From Clostridiales bacterium (GTDB lineage: Bacteria; Bacillota; Clostridia; Christensenellales; CAG-917), in the NCBI GenBank assembly GCA_014799525.1, contig JAAVHW010000085.1, positions 1-6,608 of the forward strand: DNA of 6,608 bases, given 5' to 3'. The notes beneath the pieces were generated by a model. It did not search any database. It was not told where the DNA came from and saw only the letters and a list, made by a program, of their open reading frames with translations. A program made the translations under genes and the position numbers. This document shows, piece by piece, positions 1 through 5,784 of the stretch; position 1 is the first letter of the stretch, and the number at the start of each line of letters is the position of its first letter.

Positions 1-2
1 AA

Positions 3-17
3 ACACCTCACTGGTGT
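3..17 (-). terminator. Possible terminator hairpin at left window edge
   Basis: A 5-bp stem (ACACC / GGTGT, 5-nt loop) reads on the minus strand as stem-loop followed by TTT, where the window ends. It lies about 40 nt past the stop codon of the small P-loop gene, where a terminator would be expected. The stem is short and the rest of the T tract cannot be seen, so this is tentative. Two other short palindromes, CACGCGTG at 18-25 and GATGAA-T-TTCATC at 28-40, sit in the same stretch and could compete with or extend the structure. Confidence 0.3.
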
Positions 18-54
18 CACGCGTGTTGATGAATTTCATCCTACAAACCGTTTA

Positions 55-471
55 TCAATATCTTCTCATGAACTCGGGGAGATTTTGCTCTTCCTCGCTG
101 ACCGTAAGAACAATCTTCGTATCGGTAGATTTTGCAACCTTAAACATTTCTGCAAAGAACTCTTTCATGCTCAACACGGTCGTATTCAAAATTCTATGCG
201 CACCGTCTATGTAAAGCGCTTCGATATCGTGGTTGCCTGCAAGCAAGCCCTTGACAAAGCCAATCAGCGAATCCTCCGTTATATCCGCCTCACCTCTTTT
301 GAGAACGCTTGCATTGACAATACGCACTTGGGGACGGATTGTAAACATATACTTGTCAGTATCCGTCACAAACACGATGTTGCCTGTTGCCGTCTGGACG
401 TTTTCATTTGCCATGTCGATAATTTGTTTTGTCTTACCTGTTCCTTTTGCTCCGGTGATTAGTTGAATCAT
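55..471 (-). CDS. Small P-loop ATP/GTP-binding protein of unknown role
   Basis: This encodes a 138-residue soluble protein. Residues 7-14 are a clear Walker A loop (G-A-K-G-T-G-K-T), right after a short beta strand (IQLIT). Residues 84-90 (EALYIDG) look like a Walker B strand with D89 as the likely metal-binding acid, and residues 119-124 (KIVLTV) look like the next core strand. It is therefore a minimal, single-domain P-loop NTPase. No transmembrane segment, signal peptide or extra recognisable domain is seen. Similar short P-loop proteins in Clostridia have sometimes been labelled PilT-like or twitching motility, but nothing here supports a pilus role: there is no secretion-ATPase His or Asp box and no pilus gene nearby. 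The start is supported by a strong GGAGGTG Shine-Dalgarno at 476-482. The gene follows prfA after a 190-bp gap and may have its own promoter. Cellular role not recognised. Confidence 0.85.
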   Translation of the reverse strand: MIQLITGAKGTGKTKQIIDMANENVQTATGNIVFVTDTDKYMFTIRPQVRIVNASVLKRGEADITEDSLIGFVKGLLAGNHDIEALYIDGAHRILNTTVLSMKEFFAEMFKVAKSTDTKIVLTVSEEEQNLPEFMRRY

Positions 472-486
472 AAAGCACCTCCGTGA

Positions 487-506
487 TTATATTTTATAAA
501 ATATAA
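487..506. promoter_or_regulatory. 20-bp perfect AT palindrome upstream of P-loop gene
   Basis: The half site TTATATTTTA is followed at once by its exact reverse complement, ending 4 bp from the GGAGGTG ribosome-binding site of the P-loop gene. On the minus strand it contains TATAAA (498-493) and overlaps a perfect TATAAT (491-486). Upstream matches to a -35 box are imperfect: TTGAAA at 519-514 with a 15-nt spacer to TATAAA, or TTGTGC at 513-508 with a 16-nt spacer to TATAAT. Start from TATAAT would fall inside the ribosome-binding site, so TATAAA is the more plausible -10. The site could be a promoter, an operator for a dimeric repressor, or AT-rich chance. Confidence 0.4.
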
Positions 507-661
507 CGCACAATTTCAACCCTCAATTTTGCATTTTGGCAAATTTTTTTATTGCGCACGGATTACTCACAAATTTTTACGCAATTTCATCAGCTCAAGC
601 ATTAAATCAATATTTTGATATTTGCGCTCGATTCAAACGTTTTCTGCAAAAGTATTCTAAA

Positions 662-1747
662 TTACTCGATATTTTCTAATAGTTTGTTCTGTACGGCAAT
701 GCGAAGCCCCTCAATCATCTCATCCATCTCGCCAAGCATAAACTTGTCGAGCGAATAGAGCGTAAGCCCGATACGGTGGTCGGTGACTCTGCCCTGTGGG
801 AAGTTGTAGGTGCGGATACGCTCGCTTCTGTCTCCCGTACCCACCTGCGCGCGGCGATTCTCAGCGTATTCCTTTTGTGCCTGCGACTGATAGAAGTCGT
901 ACACTCTTGACTTCAAAACCTTCATCGCCTTTTCTCTGTTCTTTATCTGACTGCGCTCGTCCTGACACTCAACCACTATGCCCGTTGGCAGGTGCGTCAT
1001 ACGTATTGCGCTCTCCGTCTTATTTACGTGCTGTCCGCCTGCGCCGCCTGAGCGATAGGTGTCAACCTTGATATCGTTTTCATTGAGATTGACTTCAACG
1101 TCCTGCGCCTCTGGAAGAACGGCAACCGTCACGGTAGAGGTATGCACTCTTCCCTGCGACTCTGTTTCGGGCACGCGCTGTACGCGATGTACGCCGCTTT
1201 CGTATTTGAGCTTACCGTATACGCCCTTGCCCGAAATCATAAATACAAGCTCTTTCGCGCCGCCAAGCTCGGTGTAGTTCATATTTACCTCGTCCACCGT
1301 CCAGCGGTTTGCGTCGGCAAAGTGGCGATACATCCTCATAAGCTCCGTGCCAAAGAGAGCCGCCTCGTCACCGCCAGCACCGGCACGTATTTCCATAATG
1401 ACGTTGTTGTTTTCATTTGGGTCTTTTGGGAGCATTGCAAGCTTAATTTCTTCAATGTCGTTATCCATAGCGTCGCGCAGAATATCCATCTCCTGCTTAG
1501 CAAGCGCCCTGACCTCGCTATCCGTTTCAATGGCAAGCATCTCGTCGCAATCCTCAAAATCGCGCTTGTGCTTGAGGTATTGCTCATACTTCTCAACGAT
1601 AGGATACAAATCGGAATGCTCCTTTGAAAGTGCGCGGAAACGCTCCTGGTCGGAAATGACCTCGGGACTTGCGAGCAACGTGTTTATCTCCTCGTGGCGC
1701 GCGGCTATTTTATCCAACTTAGCAATCAAGCTATCACTTATCTTCAT
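662..1747 (-). CDS. prfA: Peptide chain release factor 1
   Basis: RF1 recognises UAA and UAG in the ribosomal A site and triggers hydrolysis of peptidyl-tRNA. The 361-residue length matches the family (about 360). Residues 193-195 are P-E-T, the PxT codon-recognition tripeptide of RF1 (RF2 carries SPF), inside the conserved context [13 protein letters not shown]. The catalytic GGQ is at 237-239 within [16 protein letters not shown], and Q239 is the expected target of PrmC methylation. The C-terminal block [16 protein letters not shown] is intact, as is the helical N-terminal domain. Nothing is missing. The ATG overlaps the stop codon of the upstream DUF1385-PrmC gene as ATGA, indicating translational coupling with the enzyme that modifies it. 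The only Shine-Dalgarno-like stretch, GAGAAG, is weak, consistent with coupling. No strong terminator is visible downstream; a GC-poor stem-loop at 604-622 is the only candidate. Confidence 0.98.
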   Translation of the reverse strand: MKISDSLIAKLDKIAARHEEINTLLASPEVISDQERFRALSKEHSDLYPIVEKYEQYLKHKRDFEDCDEMLAIETDSEVRALAKQEMDILRDAMDNDIEEIKLAMLPKDPNENNNVIMEIRAGAGGDEAALFGTELMRMYRHFADANRWTVDEVNMNYTELGGAKELVFMISGKGVYGKLKYESGVHRVQRVPETESQGRVHTSTVTVAVLPEAQDVEVNLNENDIKVDTYRSGGAGGQHVNKTESAIRMTHLPTGIVVECQDERSQIKNREKAMKVLKSRVYDFYQSQAQKEYAENRRAQVGTGDRSERIRTYNFPQGRVTDHRIGLTLYSLDKFMLGEMDEMIEGLRIAVQNKLLENIE

Positions 1748-3603
1748 CTTCTCGTCACGAGCGCAATACGCTCAACTCCCTCAATATCGTTTACAATCTG
1801 CACTGCGTACTCGGCAAATATCTGCTTTATACTCTCCGCCTGTCCAATGCCAAGCTCCATAATGAGTACGCCATTCTCTTTGAGATGCTTATCAAGTCCG
1901 CCTGCAATCACGCGGTAGAATTTGAGTCCGTCCTCGCCGCCGTCCAGCGCAAGCGTAGGCTCGAAGTCCTTGACCTTACTATCAAGCGTAGCTATATCCG
2001 CAGTAGGAATGTATGGAGGATTTGCAGTTATCACGTCAAACTCGCCGCTTACTGCACTCCACATATCACCAAGTGCAAAGTCCACCTTTACGCCGCCGTT
2101 CAAAGCGTTTGCCTTTGCCACGTCGAGTGCCGCCGCGCTTATATCAGTAGCAGTCACACTTGCTCCCGTCTCTTTTGCAACAACCACGGCAATAGCTCCG
2201 CTACCCGTACACAAATCGAGTACGCTCACGCTATTTCCGTCAACCTGTCTTTGCTTTAATTCACGAATGGCTATCTCTACAAGCTCCTCCGTTTCGGGGC
2301 GAGGGATAAGCACGTTTTGATTGACGGCAATCTTAACTCCGTAAAAATCGGAATTTCCCATAGCATACTGTAGCGGCTTGCCGTCAGACATACTCTTTGC
2401 AATCTCAATCGCGCGGTCGTACTGCGCCTTTGTAAGCATCTGAAGGTTTGCAAGCTCACTGCGCATTGCACCCGTCACTTCAACAATTATCCAATCTATA
2501 TCCGCTTCGTCCGCGCACGGGGCAATATCCGCTATGCGCTCACGCGTAGCCCCATACGGTACGCTCATTTCAAACTTGCGCTCGGGAAGTCCGTCCTTTT
2601 CGTCCATTTCCATAACCGTCTTGAACGCTGTAAGGGAAACCTCAAGCATATCGTCGGTCGGTTCTTTTGTAGTCAGCTTTTGCAGAGCCATTCCAGGGGC
2701 GCGTAGTATGCGCACAAAAAGACTGTCACTCTTTGCAAGCAGCTTCAAAATCTCGTAGGATACGCCCGCTACGACAGGCAGGAACAACAGCTTGAAGCCG
2801 AGCTTAATAAGTGCGTTCAGCACCTTGCTATCCACAAGCAGCCCACATCTTTCAAGCATGAAGTTTATGAGCACAAACACCATAATGCTCACCGCCACAA
2901 CGAAAAACAAAAACGTCGTTCCGCAACGGCTATGCTCTCTTTTCATCTTCTTTGCGTTCTCCACCGTGAGGTCGAGTCCGTGCTCGTAGCAGCTTATGAC
3001 CTTATGCTCTGCGCCGTGATACATAAACACCCTGCGCACGTCCTTCATAAGCGTTACAAGCAAAATGTAGCAAATGAATATCACAAGCATTATGCCGCCC
3101 TCGATAAGACTGTACCAAAGGCTTTTGAGCGTACTGCTTGCAATCGCCGCAATATTGTCGCAAATAAGACTTGCAAGAAAGTTCGGCAAAAACACAAACA
3201 GACCGACGGCAAGCACTATGCCAAGTATGACGGAAACCGCCATAAGCACGTTCATCGGATTTATCTTGAGCTTTTGAGCCATCCACTTTTCAAACTTGGA
3301 AGGCTCTGAAAAATCGCCGTACACCTCTGCGGAGCGCAAAATTATTCCCGTGCCTTGAAACAGCTGCGACACGAGATTGACAACTCCTCTCACAAATGGC
3401 AAACGGAGGAATACGTTCCTCTCCTTTGCACTCTTTATATACTTGCACTCAACGGTGATATTGCCGCCGGGTGCGCGTACGGCAGTTGCGATAGACCTCG
3501 CGCCCTTCATCATAACACCTTCAAGCACCGCCTGTCCGCCTATTGATGTGCGCCTTACCGCCTTGGTTTTTTGTTCAGTTGTTTTCTCTTTTCTCTGTGA
3601 CAT
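1744..3603 (-). CDS. prmC: DUF1385 membrane protein fused to PrmC release-factor glutamine methyltransferase
   Basis: This is a two-domain protein of 619 residues. Residues 1-333 form a DUF1385 (YqhQ-type) domain: hallmark [13 protein letters not shown] at 20-32, [13 protein letters not shown] at 195-207, RCGTTFL at 227-233, and hydrophobic segments near 117-147, 166-187, 229-250 and 264-290. Its end ([18 protein letters not shown]) is where the stand-alone family normally ends. After a charged linker of about 12 residues, residues 345-619 are a complete PrmC: helical N-terminal domain, [11 protein letters not shown] at 433-443, SAM-binding [13 protein letters not shown] at 461-473, acidic D487, and catalytic NPPY at 528-531. 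PrmC methylates the GGQ glutamine of RF1 and RF2. The function of DUF1385 is unknown. In many Clostridia these are two adjacent genes; here no stop or restart lies between them. The start is the only in-frame ATG before the conserved GGQAV block, with an in-frame stop 33 nt upstream, yet it has no Shine-Dalgarno sequence. The end overlaps prfA by 4 nt. Confidence 0.95.
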   Translation of the reverse strand: MSQRKEKTTEQKTKAVRRTSIGGQAVLEGVMMKGARSIATAVRAPGGNITVECKYIKSAKERNVFLRLPFVRGVVNLVSQLFQGTGIILRSAEVYGDFSEPSKFEKWMAQKLKINPMNVLMAVSVILGIVLAVGLFVFLPNFLASLICDNIAAIASSTLKSLWYSLIEGGIMLVIFICYILLVTLMKDVRRVFMYHGAEHKVISCYEHGLDLTVENAKKMKREHSRCGTTFLFFVVAVSIMVFVLINFMLERCGLLVDSKVLNALIKLGFKLLFLPVVAGVSYEILKLLAKSDSLFVRILRAPGMALQKLTTKEPTDDMLEVSLTAFKTVMEMDEKDGLPERKFEMSVPYGATRERIADIAPCADEADIDWIIVEVTGAMRSELANLQMLTKAQYDRAIEIAKSMSDGKPLQYAMGNSDFYGVKIAVNQNVLIPRPETEELVEIAIRELKQRQVDGNSVSVLDLCTGSGAIAVVVAKETGASVTATDISAAALDVAKANALNGGVKVDFALGDMWSAVSGEFDVITANPPYIPTADIATLDSKVKDFEPTLALDGGEDGLKFYRVIAGGLDKHLKENGVLIMELGIGQAESIKQIFAEYAVQIVNDIEGVERIALVTRR

Positions 3604-3720
3604 TATTGTATATGTTAGTTTGATTATTGGCTTTTAAGTGGGAAATATAAAATTTACATCTACCTATTTGTCGCGCACTTAGTGTGGTTGACTCTTATCC
3701 TTCCCTCTTTAAGTTCTTTC

Positions 3721-3847
3721 CTAAAATGCGATATTTGTGATGATTTTGCGTTTTCTCGCGAGGTTTGGTCGCACCCAGTGTACAAATAGTACACGGTGCG
3801 CCAAGTTCTTGCGAAAAACACAAAAGGGCGCAAATAGCGCATTTTAG
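3721..3847. repeat. 127-nt imperfect palindrome (long hairpin) in rpmE-prmC gap
   Basis: The two arms fold back almost completely. The ends are a perfect 10-bp inverted pair (CTAAAATGCG at 3721-3730, CGCATTTTAG at 3838-3847). The tip is GTGTAC (3778-3783), 5-nt loop AAATA, GTACAC (3789-3794). By hand pairing I count about 49 Watson-Crick pairs plus 4 G-U pairs when read as plus-strand RNA, with a few bulges and one internal loop near 3740-3743 / 3826-3828. On the minus strand those four wobbles become A-C mismatches, while only one plus-strand C-A mismatch (3749/3820) becomes G-U, so the plus-strand RNA folds slightly better. No target-site duplication is obvious. It could be a dispersed palindromic element (MITE- or ERIC-like in architecture, not in sequence), a structured RNA, or a processing or attenuation signal between rpmE and prmC. 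Confidence 0.8.
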
Positions 3848-3849
3848 TA

Positions 3850-3881
3850 TAAATGCAGGCATAACAATGTGCCTGCATTTA
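3850..3881 (-). terminator. Hairpin just after rpmE, possible terminator
   Basis: TAAATGCAGGC (3850-3860) pairs perfectly with GCCTGCATTTA (3871-3881), an 11-bp stem beginning 2 nt beyond the rpmE stop codon. The position suits a terminator for rpmE, but on the minus strand the stem is followed by ATACTAAAAT rather than a clean U tract, so termination would be leaky at best. On the plus strand the stem can extend inward by A-U, U-G and A-U pairs around an ACAA loop. It may instead be a 3' stabilising or processing structure that lets transcription continue toward prmC-prfA. Confidence 0.45.
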
Positions 3882-3883
3882 CA

Positions 3884-4090
3884 TTAGTTGAGATTGTATC
3901 TCTTCTTGAACTTGTCAACGCGTCCGCCGGTGTCAACCAATTTCTGCTTACCCGTAAAATAGGGATGGCACTTGGAGCAAATTTCAACTTTCATCTCGGT
4001 TACGTCCTTGGTCGTACCCGTTTGGAAAGTATGTCCGCATGCGCAGGTGACGGTCACGTCATGGTATTGTGGATGAATACCTTCTCTCAT
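3884..4090 (-). CDS. rpmE: 50S ribosomal protein L31, zinc-binding type
   Basis: L31 is a small large-subunit protein that bridges to the 30S subunit near the central protuberance. The 68-residue length fits the family. It opens with the typical M-x-x-x-IHPxY, and four cysteines in the L31 pattern (C16, C18, C38, C41; CAC and CSKC) mark the zinc-binding C+ form rather than the zinc-independent paralogue. The C-terminus ([12 protein letters not shown]) is the family ending. The ATG start is supported by AGGAG at 4098-4102, 7 nt upstream. It has its own consensus promoter and a roughly 66-nt leader. Downstream on the same strand lie DUF1385-prmC and prfA, a conserved translation neighbourhood, but with a 280-bp gap that holds two hairpins. 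Confidence 0.98.
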   Translation of the reverse strand: MREGIHPQYHDVTVTCACGHTFQTGTTKDVTEMKVEICSKCHPYFTGKQKLVDTGGRVDKFKKRYNLN

Positions 4091-4156
4091 TCTCGTACTC
4101 CTATATTCGTTTTTTTACGCCCACACGCGCCACGTTACGCGTATATGACATAAAGT
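4091..4156 (-). promoter_or_regulatory. rpmE 5' leader, possible L31 autoregulatory region
   Basis: The predicted transcript start near 4156 leaves a leader of about 66 nt before rpmE. It contains a G+C-rich patch bounded by inverted TACGC / GCGTA arms (4139-4143 and 4116-4120), then an A-rich run, then the AGGAG ribosome-binding site. L31 genes of several phyla are known to carry autoregulatory mRNA leaders, including a class described for Firmicutes. I can see a possible stem but cannot confirm a match to that class. Confidence 0.3.
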
Positions 4157-4162
4157 TTCTTT

Positions 4163-4191
4163 ATTATAATATCAAAAAACAACATTGTCAA
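4163..4191 (-). promoter_or_regulatory. Perfect SigA promoter for rpmE
   Basis: On the minus strand TTGACA (4191-4186), a spacer of exactly 17 nt and TATAAT (4168-4163) match the housekeeping consensus in all twelve positions. The predicted start is near 4156. It lies between the ABC ATPase stop codon and rpmE and points to rpmE, indicating strong transcription independent of the transporter genes. Confidence 0.88.
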
Positions 4192-4203
4192 TTATTTTGA
4201 TAT
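4169..4203. promoter_or_regulatory. 9-bp inverted repeat spanning the rpmE -35 region
   Basis: ATATCAAAA (4169-4177) and TTTTGATAT (4195-4203) are exact reverse complements separated by 17 bp. They bracket the -35 hexamer and cover most of the spacer of the rpmE promoter. This could be an operator, or part of a weak AT-rich stem-loop behind the ABC ATPase gene. No T tract follows on the minus strand, so it is a poor terminator. AT-rich DNA makes such repeats easier to find by chance. Confidence 0.4.
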
Positions 4204-4219
4204 GTTCGCAAATATTAAA

Positions 4220-4963
4220 TTAGCAAAGCTCACGAAGCAACTCATCTCGAACGGAAGATAGCTCTTTGTCGCTCAAATTCCTGTCGCACTGCTCGCGCTC
4301 TATGCTTCCGCTATGCGTGATTCTGACTGGGCTATCCCCTATCACGTAGTAGTCGTCAGCAAGCAGCAAGCACTCGTCAATGGCGTGTGTGACGAAAATC
4401 ACCGTACGCTTTTCCATCTGATTGAGCTTTACAAGCTGCTTTATGAGCCTCGCTTTGAGCGCGGTATCGAGTGCCTTAAACGGCTCGTCCAAAAGCAATA
4501 TTTTGCTTGGATACAGATACGCCCTTGCTATCGCCACGCGTTGCGCCTGACCGCCGCTCAAAGTAGTCGGCAGCTTGTTTGCAAGGTCGGATATCTCAAG
4601 CAGGTAAAGCATTTCATATATTCTGAGCTTGCGCTCCGTCTTACTATTGTACACACCGCGCAAAATCATATCGAGATTCTTATATACGGAAATGGTTGGG
4701 ACGAGCCTGTCGTTCTGGAAGATATAGCTCACGTCACCGTCCTTATCTATACTTCCCTCATACGGCAAAAGTCCAGCGATAGCGTTGAGTAGCGTCGTCT
4801 TTCCCACTCCGCTTCCGCCGAGAAGAACGCTTATCTTATTTTCTGCAAACAAGACATCTAAACCATCGAATATAGTTTTATCACCGTATGCAACCTTCAG
4901 ATTTTTAATATTTACCCCACAAACAGGGACGTTTGTGGGGACCCCGTTATTTACGTCCGACAT
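4220..4963 (-). CDS. ABC transporter ATP-binding protein (TauB/SsuB/ThiZ-like)
   Basis: This is the ATPase that powers the import cassette, acting as a dimer at the cytoplasmic face of the permease. Counting from the start chosen here (247 residues), all motifs are intact: Walker A GGSGVGKT at 49-56, Q-loop glutamine near 83 (YIFQND), signature LSGGQ at 135-139, Walker B ILLLDEP at 155-161, D-loop ALD, and H-loop histidine near 193 (FVTHAIDE). The ATG at 4963 is preferred over one 15 nt further upstream, because GGGAGG at 4971-4976 then lies 7 nt ahead of it as ribosome-binding site; the longer frame would translate that site as MGGGE. The start overlaps the permease end by 13 nt, so the two are translationally coupled. 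About 16 N-terminal residues precede the usual family beginning (VNIKNLKVAYG), and they are encoded partly by a strong palindrome. Substrate not identifiable from this subunit. Confidence 0.95.
   Translation of the reverse strand: MSDVNNGVPTNVPVCGVNIKNLKVAYGDKTIFDGLDVLFAENKISVLLGGSGVGKTTLLNAIAGLLPYEGSIDKDGDVSYIFQNDRLVPTISVYKNLDMILRGVYNSKTERKLRIYEMLYLLEISDLANKLPTTLSGGQAQRVAIARAYLYPSKILLLDEPFKALDTALKARLIKQLVKLNQMEKRTVIFVTHAIDECLLLADDYYVIGDSPVRITHSGSIEREQCDRNLSDKELSSVRDELLRELC
4915..4940. repeat. 10-bp perfect inverted repeat within ABC ATPase 5' coding region
   Basis: CCCCACAAAC (4915-4924) and GTTTGTGGGG (4931-4940) are exact reverse complements around a 6-nt loop, and a GGGGACCCC palindrome overlaps at 4937-4945. 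In the minus-strand mRNA this is a strong G+C-containing hairpin starting 23 nt after the ATPase start codon. It encodes most of the N-terminal extension, roughly residues 8-17, and is followed by an A/U-rich stretch. Confidence 0.75.
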
Positions 4964-5739
4964 CTCGCCACCTCCCATATCTTTTTCAAAATCGCCACGA
5001 CCGCTTCAAGCACAAAGCTGAATATGATTGCAATAAGCGTCCATGCAAACAGATAGTTTATCTCTGGCGCAGCATACGCCGCTTGGAATTTTCCGCCAAT
5101 ACTAAGCGATACGTTGGTCAAAATTTCCGACGCAATTATTACTTTAAGCGTAAGCGACAGCGTAGCCTTGTTTGTGTCAAACAAGCAATTCGCAATGGAC
5201 GGAAGATATATAAAGCGTATCCTGTCAATCGGGCGAACCTTATACAGCTTCGCCATTTTGAGCAAGTCCTTATCTACACCCACGATTGCGCCGTAAAATG
5301 CGGAATACATTATTGGGAACGCAATCAAAAATCCTACCACCTTTGCAAGCGTAACGTTTGCCATAAACGCGTATAGAAGCAGTATCACCGTCACCGTCGG
5401 GGCGGCTCGTAAGATAGTAACTATCGGCGCTAAAACCCTATGCAAAGGATTAAACAATCCTGCAAGCGTAGCAAACAGCAGCGCAAGTGCAAACGACCAT
5501 ACAAAGCATATGAGCGTACGCAAAAGCGTTGTCCCTACACTCTGCCAGAAACCGCCGCTTTTGCCAAGTGAAAAGAGAGCGACAAGCACCGTATCGGGTG
5601 CAGGCAGCACAAGCTTGTTGTCATACGCCTTTGCCGCAATAGCCCAAACTGCCAGCACTATTGCAAGTGCCAGCAGTGGGTAGAATACGTTTAAGACCAT
5701 GCGCTTTACGGTCGTTTTGTTTATGCTTATCTTTGCCAT
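4951..5739 (-). CDS. ABC transporter permease (TauC/SsuC/ThiX-like)
   Basis: This is the membrane channel subunit of a type I ABC importer, 262 residues, normal for the family. Six hydrophobic segments are visible at about 17-37, 69-95, 102-125, 130-152, 190-208 and 227-252. Between the fourth and fifth is the EAA-type coupling loop (about 158-180, DLLKMAKLYK...IYLP) that contacts the ATPase. It keeps the central alanine and the terminal LP, but the usual glycine is lysine; I recall charged residues at this position in related Clostridia permeases. The RAAPTVTVILL block at 111-121 is also typical of the SsuC/TauC group. The ATG start has only a weak AGGT-like ribosome site. It begins 45 nt after the substrate-binding gene and overlaps the ATPase gene at its end, so the three form one operon. 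The family imports taurine, alkanesulfonates, thiamine precursors and similar small molecules; which one applies here is unknown. Confidence 0.93.
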   Translation of the reverse strand: MAKISINKTTVKRMVLNVFYPLLALAIVLAVWAIAAKAYDNKLVLPAPDTVLVALFSLGKSGGFWQSVGTTLLRTLICFVWSFALALLFATLAGLFNPLHRVLAPIVTILRAAPTVTVILLLYAFMANVTLAKVVGFLIAFPIMYSAFYGAIVGVDKDLLKMAKLYKVRPIDRIRFIYLPSIANCLFDTNKATLSLTLKVIIASEILTNVSLSIGGKFQAAYAAPEINYLFAWTLIAIIFSFVLEAVVAILKKIWEVARCRT

Positions 5740-5784
5740 TACCTATATGACAGTTTGTACGATTTACAGAGTTATGTCAAGCAA

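Noticed and set aside
85..462. 125-codon plus-strand frame opposite the P-loop gene
   Set aside because: The opposite strand carries a clear Walker A protein with a strong ribosome site; this frame has neither motif nor initiation signal.
551..585. ATTGCG / CGCAAT inverted repeat in the prfA to P-loop gap as a prfA terminator
   Set aside because: Only 6 bp with a 23-nt loop and followed on the minus strand by A residues, not U.
1142..1862. Two long plus-strand open frames (161 and 171 codons) antisense to prfA and prmC
   Set aside because: They mirror highly conserved coding sequence, have low-complexity Ser/Ala-rich or unfamiliar translations and no supported ribosome sites.
2560..2610. 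Possibility that the DUF1385-PrmC fusion is an assembly error
   Set aside because: Both domains are complete, in the same frame, and the linker has normal coding composition without a homopolymer run. Not fully excluded without reads.
3721..3847. Integron attC site or known ERIC element
   Set aside because: No attC core sites (GTTRRRY / RYYYAAC) at the ends and no integrase nearby; the sequence does not match ERIC despite the similar length.
3660..3878. 72-codon open frame on the minus strand in the rpmE-prmC gap
   Set aside because: It runs straight through both arms of the 127-nt palindrome and half of the rpmE hairpin, has no ribosome site and no recognisable domain. The frame is a by-product of the repeat.
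4964..4978. Upstream ATG giving an ATPase start of MGGGE
   Set aside because: Those codons are the ribosome-binding site (GGGAGG) of the next ATG, which is correctly spaced.
5740..5784. Internal promoter between the binding-protein and permease genes, from TTGACA on the minus strand
   Set aside because: No -10-like hexamer lies 16-18 nt downstream; the 45-nt gap is better read as an intra-operon spacer.
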